Of a DNA stretch of 39,989 bases, positions 38,401 through 39,989 are shown in pieces. Source of the stretch: CAZHGD01 sp964531735 (GTDB lineage: Bacteria; Armatimonadota; UBA10988). The stretch is from the NCBI GenBank assembly GCA_964531735.1, contig CAZHGD010000058.1:1-39989 (forward strand), in the 5' to 3' direction. Both the position numbers and the translations under genes were made by a program. Below the pieces are notes generated by a model that made no database searches, was not told the origin of the DNA, and was given only the letters and a program-made list of their open reading frames with translations. The number at the start of each line of letters is the position of its first letter. Within the stretch, counting starts at the first letter, position 1.

Positions 38401-39177
38401 GTCGGACCAGCCGCTATACAGCTCATTCCGAGTGCGCACCCGCCAGTACCAGGTGCCCGGCTCCAGTGGCGCCGGCGGCAGGTACCAGTTGCCCTCGACG
38501 CGCACGATGGTGGTCCGGCCGTCGGCGAACGAGGCGTCAGGGGAGAACGCCAATTCGCTGGCGACCTGCTGGCGCGGCCAGATGAACAGCGGCGGGTTGG
38601 CGTGCGAGGTGCGCCGCCGGTCGCTGACGGCGCCGCTCAGCGAGCGCTGCGACAGCTCGACGTTGTCGATCCAGACCTTCATGCGCGCGCCGGCGTCGTC
38701 CTTGGCGCGCCCGTAGATCTGGAACGAGGCGAACTCCTGGCCAAGCTGCATCGGTGGTGCGTTGACCGCATGGATGAGCGCCACGGGCAGCACGACGTGC
38801 CGCCACTGCGACTGGAACGGCACGCTGGCGAAGTAGTGTCGGCCGTCGGCCAGGGCGAAGATGACGCCGACGTAGTTGGTGTCACCCTCGACGGCCTCGG
38901 CGCGGTAGTCGAAGCTGAGCACCAGGTTGTGGGTCAGCTTGAACGGGCCCTTGAAGGTCACGCCGGCGTACTTGGCGCGAGCGGCGCTCTCGACCAGCAG
39001 GCACTGCCGCGAATCCGCCGCGCCGGGTGTCGCGACCGAGAGCTTGGTCGGGCGCTGCTCGGATAGCTGTGGCCAGGCCGAGGGCTGGGTGCCAGTCTCG
39101 AAGTCGAGGCGCAACGGCGCCTCGGCCGCGACCAGCGGCGCGCTCAGGAGCAGTAGCCAGAGGGCACGGACTCGCAT
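35470..39177 (-). CDS. Secreted heparinase II/III-like polysaccharide lyase with CBM-like C-terminus
   Basis: 1235 residues, starting at the ATG at 39177 with GGAG upstream. Signal peptide (MRVRALWLLLLSAPLVAAEA), then a jelly-roll binding-like domain (about 20-180) and a Fn3-like strand-rich segment (about 190-275) like the DUF4962 N-terminus of heparinase-type proteins. An alpha/alpha toroid follows (about 285-590), with the catalytic-type motif EYNNHSWLN near 445 and GYGLLFMNGYAEL near 500. The beta-sandwich begins near 610 and carries GHQHEDLNGF near 645 and LAIDGGHYDWYG, the heparinase II/III signature with a metal-site His. The last 150 residues resemble CBM35/CBM6 (AEWELTVPTAGRWSLLVRG, SMNLDQIGLEP). 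It should cleave a uronic-acid polysaccharide by beta-elimination; which one (heparin-like, alginate, ulvan or other) is open. It is divergent from the GH172-like gene. Confidence 0.88.
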   Translation of the reverse strand: MRVRALWLLLLSAPLVAAEAPLRLDFETGTQPSAWPQLSEQRPTKLSVATPGAADSRQCLLVESAARAKYAGVTFKGPFKLTHNLVLSFDYRAEAVEGDTNYVGVIFALADGRHYFASVPFQSQWRHVVLPVALIHAVNAPPMQLGQEFASFQIYGRAKDDAGARMKVWIDNVELSQRSLSGAVSDRRRTSHANPPLFIWPRQQVASELAFSPDASFADGRTTIVRVEGNWYLPPAPLEPGTWYWRVRTRNELYSGWSDAERVTIEPEAHRFQAPAIDWTAFARRAHPRLVDAPAERAKLSVAERARLVSEAANIHRQGIDDDCPVWVAGDARWPTWIEWYGKAHGGITSRAGGRLERLGRLCAVTGDEQVRGWTRELALKASRWDPAGGSSMRNGDIGAHHFLRGLNSCYDALAEVDTPTALAPVRQAIEARAKQFWDHHNPYRANEYNNHSWLNVLALAESGLVLCGELPAASDWARYSLDLFVGRFLCALGYDGDNNEGISYWGYGLLFMNGYAELMKRVTGIDLYQHPWMRQTCRFPLYTTPPQGYTVSFADTGQPNHGIVGPYAQKQVLELARQTGDPCGLWYGGAREVSGATMPKPPVDIPPSVHYRFIGWAVFNTSLVDGRDGVTVAMRSGPFYAGHQHEDLNGFVIHAYGEKLAIDGGHYDWYGSPQFTKWSTLTRAHCSVLVNGQDQGSRRDGADGRIARWFESPGFGYTEGEVTSPLVYRGQVKQFTRRLLFIKPGFVVICDRLAAASGPAQFDWLLQSVGEPKIDAARRSFRLTSGRASLSGRFLAPADATLKVTSGFPADAQPVDRYSTRPSPPEVTPLEYHLAATPAARRADEQFLAVMRIQRGTAPADGVEPVAATNALGGRFSADGLTYTVLCRQAGATGPLATTELADGLSTDGEVAVVARTTDGRLARVLLIDGTVVRARQGGTDGAELVRLPVRGDTAVLETAEGRITTQGDGRLVRPDSGPVAALSHALPAQPLLGTEPVATVQGYAQRRADGFAYHYWSLFRTATTVRGTIRVAGGPGEHLLTLDGRAYPPDQPVVLAAGPHTLLLTGRQLDRIELQPLPGTTVDAAMLPKGAKPAATAVLVEAEKLAAEGPVKGKAMEKVGASGGVAHCVWDTPGQWAEWELTVPTAGRWSLLVRGAGDDGPVLRGLYLDGTPAAGAELVRLPPTGGWCRTTDDWRWFRVPLPQALSAGRHRIRLEQLGGSMNLDQIGLEPTAP

Positions 39178-39251
39178 GGTGGAGCTCCGCGGGTGGCTTC
39201 GCCGCGGCAGCGCCAGATCCTGGCGAGTGGCGCAGGCAGGCGATCGGGCTC

Positions 39252-39270
39252 GCCGGTCGAATCGACCGGC
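39252..39270. promoter_or_regulatory. 19-bp perfect palindrome between the heparinase-like and GH172-like genes
   Basis: GCCGGTCGA and TCGACCGGC flank a single central A. It lies in the 116-bp divergent gap, 10 bases before the AAGGAG of the GH172-like gene. The form is that of an operator for a dimeric (for example LacI- or GntR-type) regulator. No regulator gene is in view. Confidence 0.55.
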
Positions 39271-39293
39271 CGAGTGGACAAGGAGTCTTCCCC

Positions 39294-39989
39294 ATGGCTG
39301 GATTCGATGGTCTGGCGGTCAACCTGGGCAGCCTGCACTTGCTGAGCGACGCGAAGACGCGCTCCATCAGTGCCGAGAACTTCACTGGTGAGAAGGGGCG
39401 CGGCGGCCTGGCGACCGAGGGCACCGGCGCCGGCTGCGCGCGCGAGCTGGGGCAAGGCTGGAAGATCTCGCCGTCGGTCCGCATCGGGGCCGGCGAGTGC
39501 TTCACGGTGGCCGACATCACCGGGCCCGGCGCCATCCAGCACATCTGGATGACGCCCACCGGCGCCTGGCGCTACAGCATCCTGCGGATCTACTGGGACG
39601 ACCAGGAGCAGCCGTCGGTCGAGTGCCCGGTCGGTGACTTCTTCGCCTCGGGCTGGGGCGAGTACGCCCAGGTCTCCTCGCTGCCCGTCTGCGTGAATCC
39701 GGGCAGTGCCTTCAACTGCTACTGGCCGATGCCGTTCGGCAAGCGCTGCCGCATCACCATGACCAACCTGGCCGACGAGCCGATGACGCTCTACTACCAG
39801 GTCGACTATGCGCTCAACGAGGTGCCGGCGGACGCGGCCTACTTCCACGCCCAGTTCCGCCGCACCAACCCGCTGCCGTACAAAGAGGTCTACACGATTG
39901 TCGACGGCATCCAGGGCCGTGGCCAGTATGTCGGCACCTACCTGGCCTGGGGCGTCAACAACCGGGGCTGGTGGGGCGAGGGCGAGATC
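39294..39989 (+). CDS. GH172 (DUF2961) family glycosidase, N-terminal part, runs off the right edge
   Basis: 232 residues visible and still open at the edge. The start is the ATG at 39294 with AAGGAG eight bases upstream. DUF2961/GH172 signatures are clear: ISAENFTGEKGRGGLAT, GPGAIQHIWMTP, LRIYWDDQEQPSVECPVGDFF, FNCYWPMPFGKRCRITMTN and YFHAQFRRTNPLPYKE. Characterised GH172 members act on difructose dianhydride or D-arabinofuranosyl linkages with two glutamates; WGEGEI at the very edge leads towards that region, but the catalytic pair is not seen in full. No signal peptide, so it is probably cytosolic and processes imported oligosaccharides. It is divergent from the heparinase-like lyase and may be co-regulated with it through the palindrome between them. 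Confidence 0.9.
   Translation, partial: MAGFDGLAVNLGSLHLLSDAKTRSISAENFTGEKGRGGLATEGTGAGCARELGQGWKISPSVRIGAGECFTVADITGPGAIQHIWMTPTGAWRYSILRIYWDDQEQPSVECPVGDFFASGWGEYAQVSSLPVCVNPGSAFNCYWPMPFGKRCRITMTNLADEPMTLYYQVDYALNEVPADAAYFHAQFRRTNPLPYKEVYTIVDGIQGRGQYVGTYLAWGVNNRGWWGEGEI

Noticed and set aside
1..39989. tRNA, rRNA, CRISPR arrays, insertion sequences, phage or integration sites
   Set aside because: I looked on both strands and saw no cloverleaf, spaced direct repeats, transposase or integrase motifs. Gaps between genes are all under 240 bp.

Overview
This window is a gene-dense, GC-rich (about two thirds or more G+C by eye) bacterial chromosome segment with 26 supported protein-coding genes, one of them cut by the right edge. 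I saw no tRNA, rRNA, insertion sequence, phage gene or CRISPR array. The best taxonomic hint is the prepilin at 11871-12563, with its GFTLIE processing site, the ILFPVFAKAREKARQ helix and a C-terminal H-X9-DG motif. It occurs alongside hydrazine-synthase-alpha-like, PL26-like, heparinase-like, GH172/DUF2961 and secreted sugar-isomerase-like proteins. That mix is typical of Armatimonadota, Planctomycetota and related carbohydrate-degrading phyla. Armatimonadota is my first guess, but this is inference and needs a marker-gene tree.

Layout. (1) 37-2989, minus strand: a D12-class adenine methyltransferase overlaps a probable PD-(D/E)XK restriction endonuclease, followed by a cytosolic TIM-barrel sugar isomerase/epimerase. 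(2) 3109-5645, plus: a GH4 glycosidase, then a uroporphyrinogen-decarboxylase-like protein behind its own hairpin and promoter. (3) 5660-8995, minus: a multi-zinc-ribbon protein and a large secreted glycosidase-like protein. (4) 9138-11880, plus: a beta-helix protein with GH28-like aspartates, a membrane/PH-like protein and a membrane-anchored SRPBCC protein. The last gene overlaps, tail to tail, a prepilin gene that has a near-consensus sigma70-type promoter. (5) 12799-15010, plus: aroC, a Tat-exported Fe/Mn superoxide dismutase and a proline-rich lipoprotein. (6) 15129-29266, plus: a long, tightly packed run of seven genes. It holds a small membrane protein, a membrane-embedded spermidine-synthase-like protein, a single-domain response regulator, a PL26-like rhamnogalacturonan lyase, a secreted glycosidase-like protein, an exported sugar isomerase/epimerase and a 1378-residue LamG/hydrazine-synthase-alpha-like/di-haem/beta-propeller protein. 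(7) 29293-33025, minus: a WD40-metacaspase with an EF-hand loop and an SDR oxidoreductase, separated by a perfect 36-bp dyad. (8) 33120-35456, plus: a membrane-anchored EEP-family hydrolase and a neutral-ceramidase-fold protein lacking the ceramidase serine. (9) 35470-39177, minus: a secreted heparinase II/III-like lyase, divergent from a GH172-like gene (39294 to the edge) across a 19-bp palindrome.

How it works together. Many genes point to breakdown of acidic plant, algal or bacterial polysaccharides: PL26-like and heparinase-like lyases, GH4, GH172, two further glycosidase-like proteins and two sugar isomerases. The most unusual unit is the translationally coupled block 21784-29266. There an exported sugar isomerase and a di-haem protein sit directly behind a lyase and a glycosidase-like gene, which suggests extracytoplasmic redox chemistry on sugars. 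Promoters visible by eye resemble TTGnnn-N17/18-TAnnnT with short leaders.
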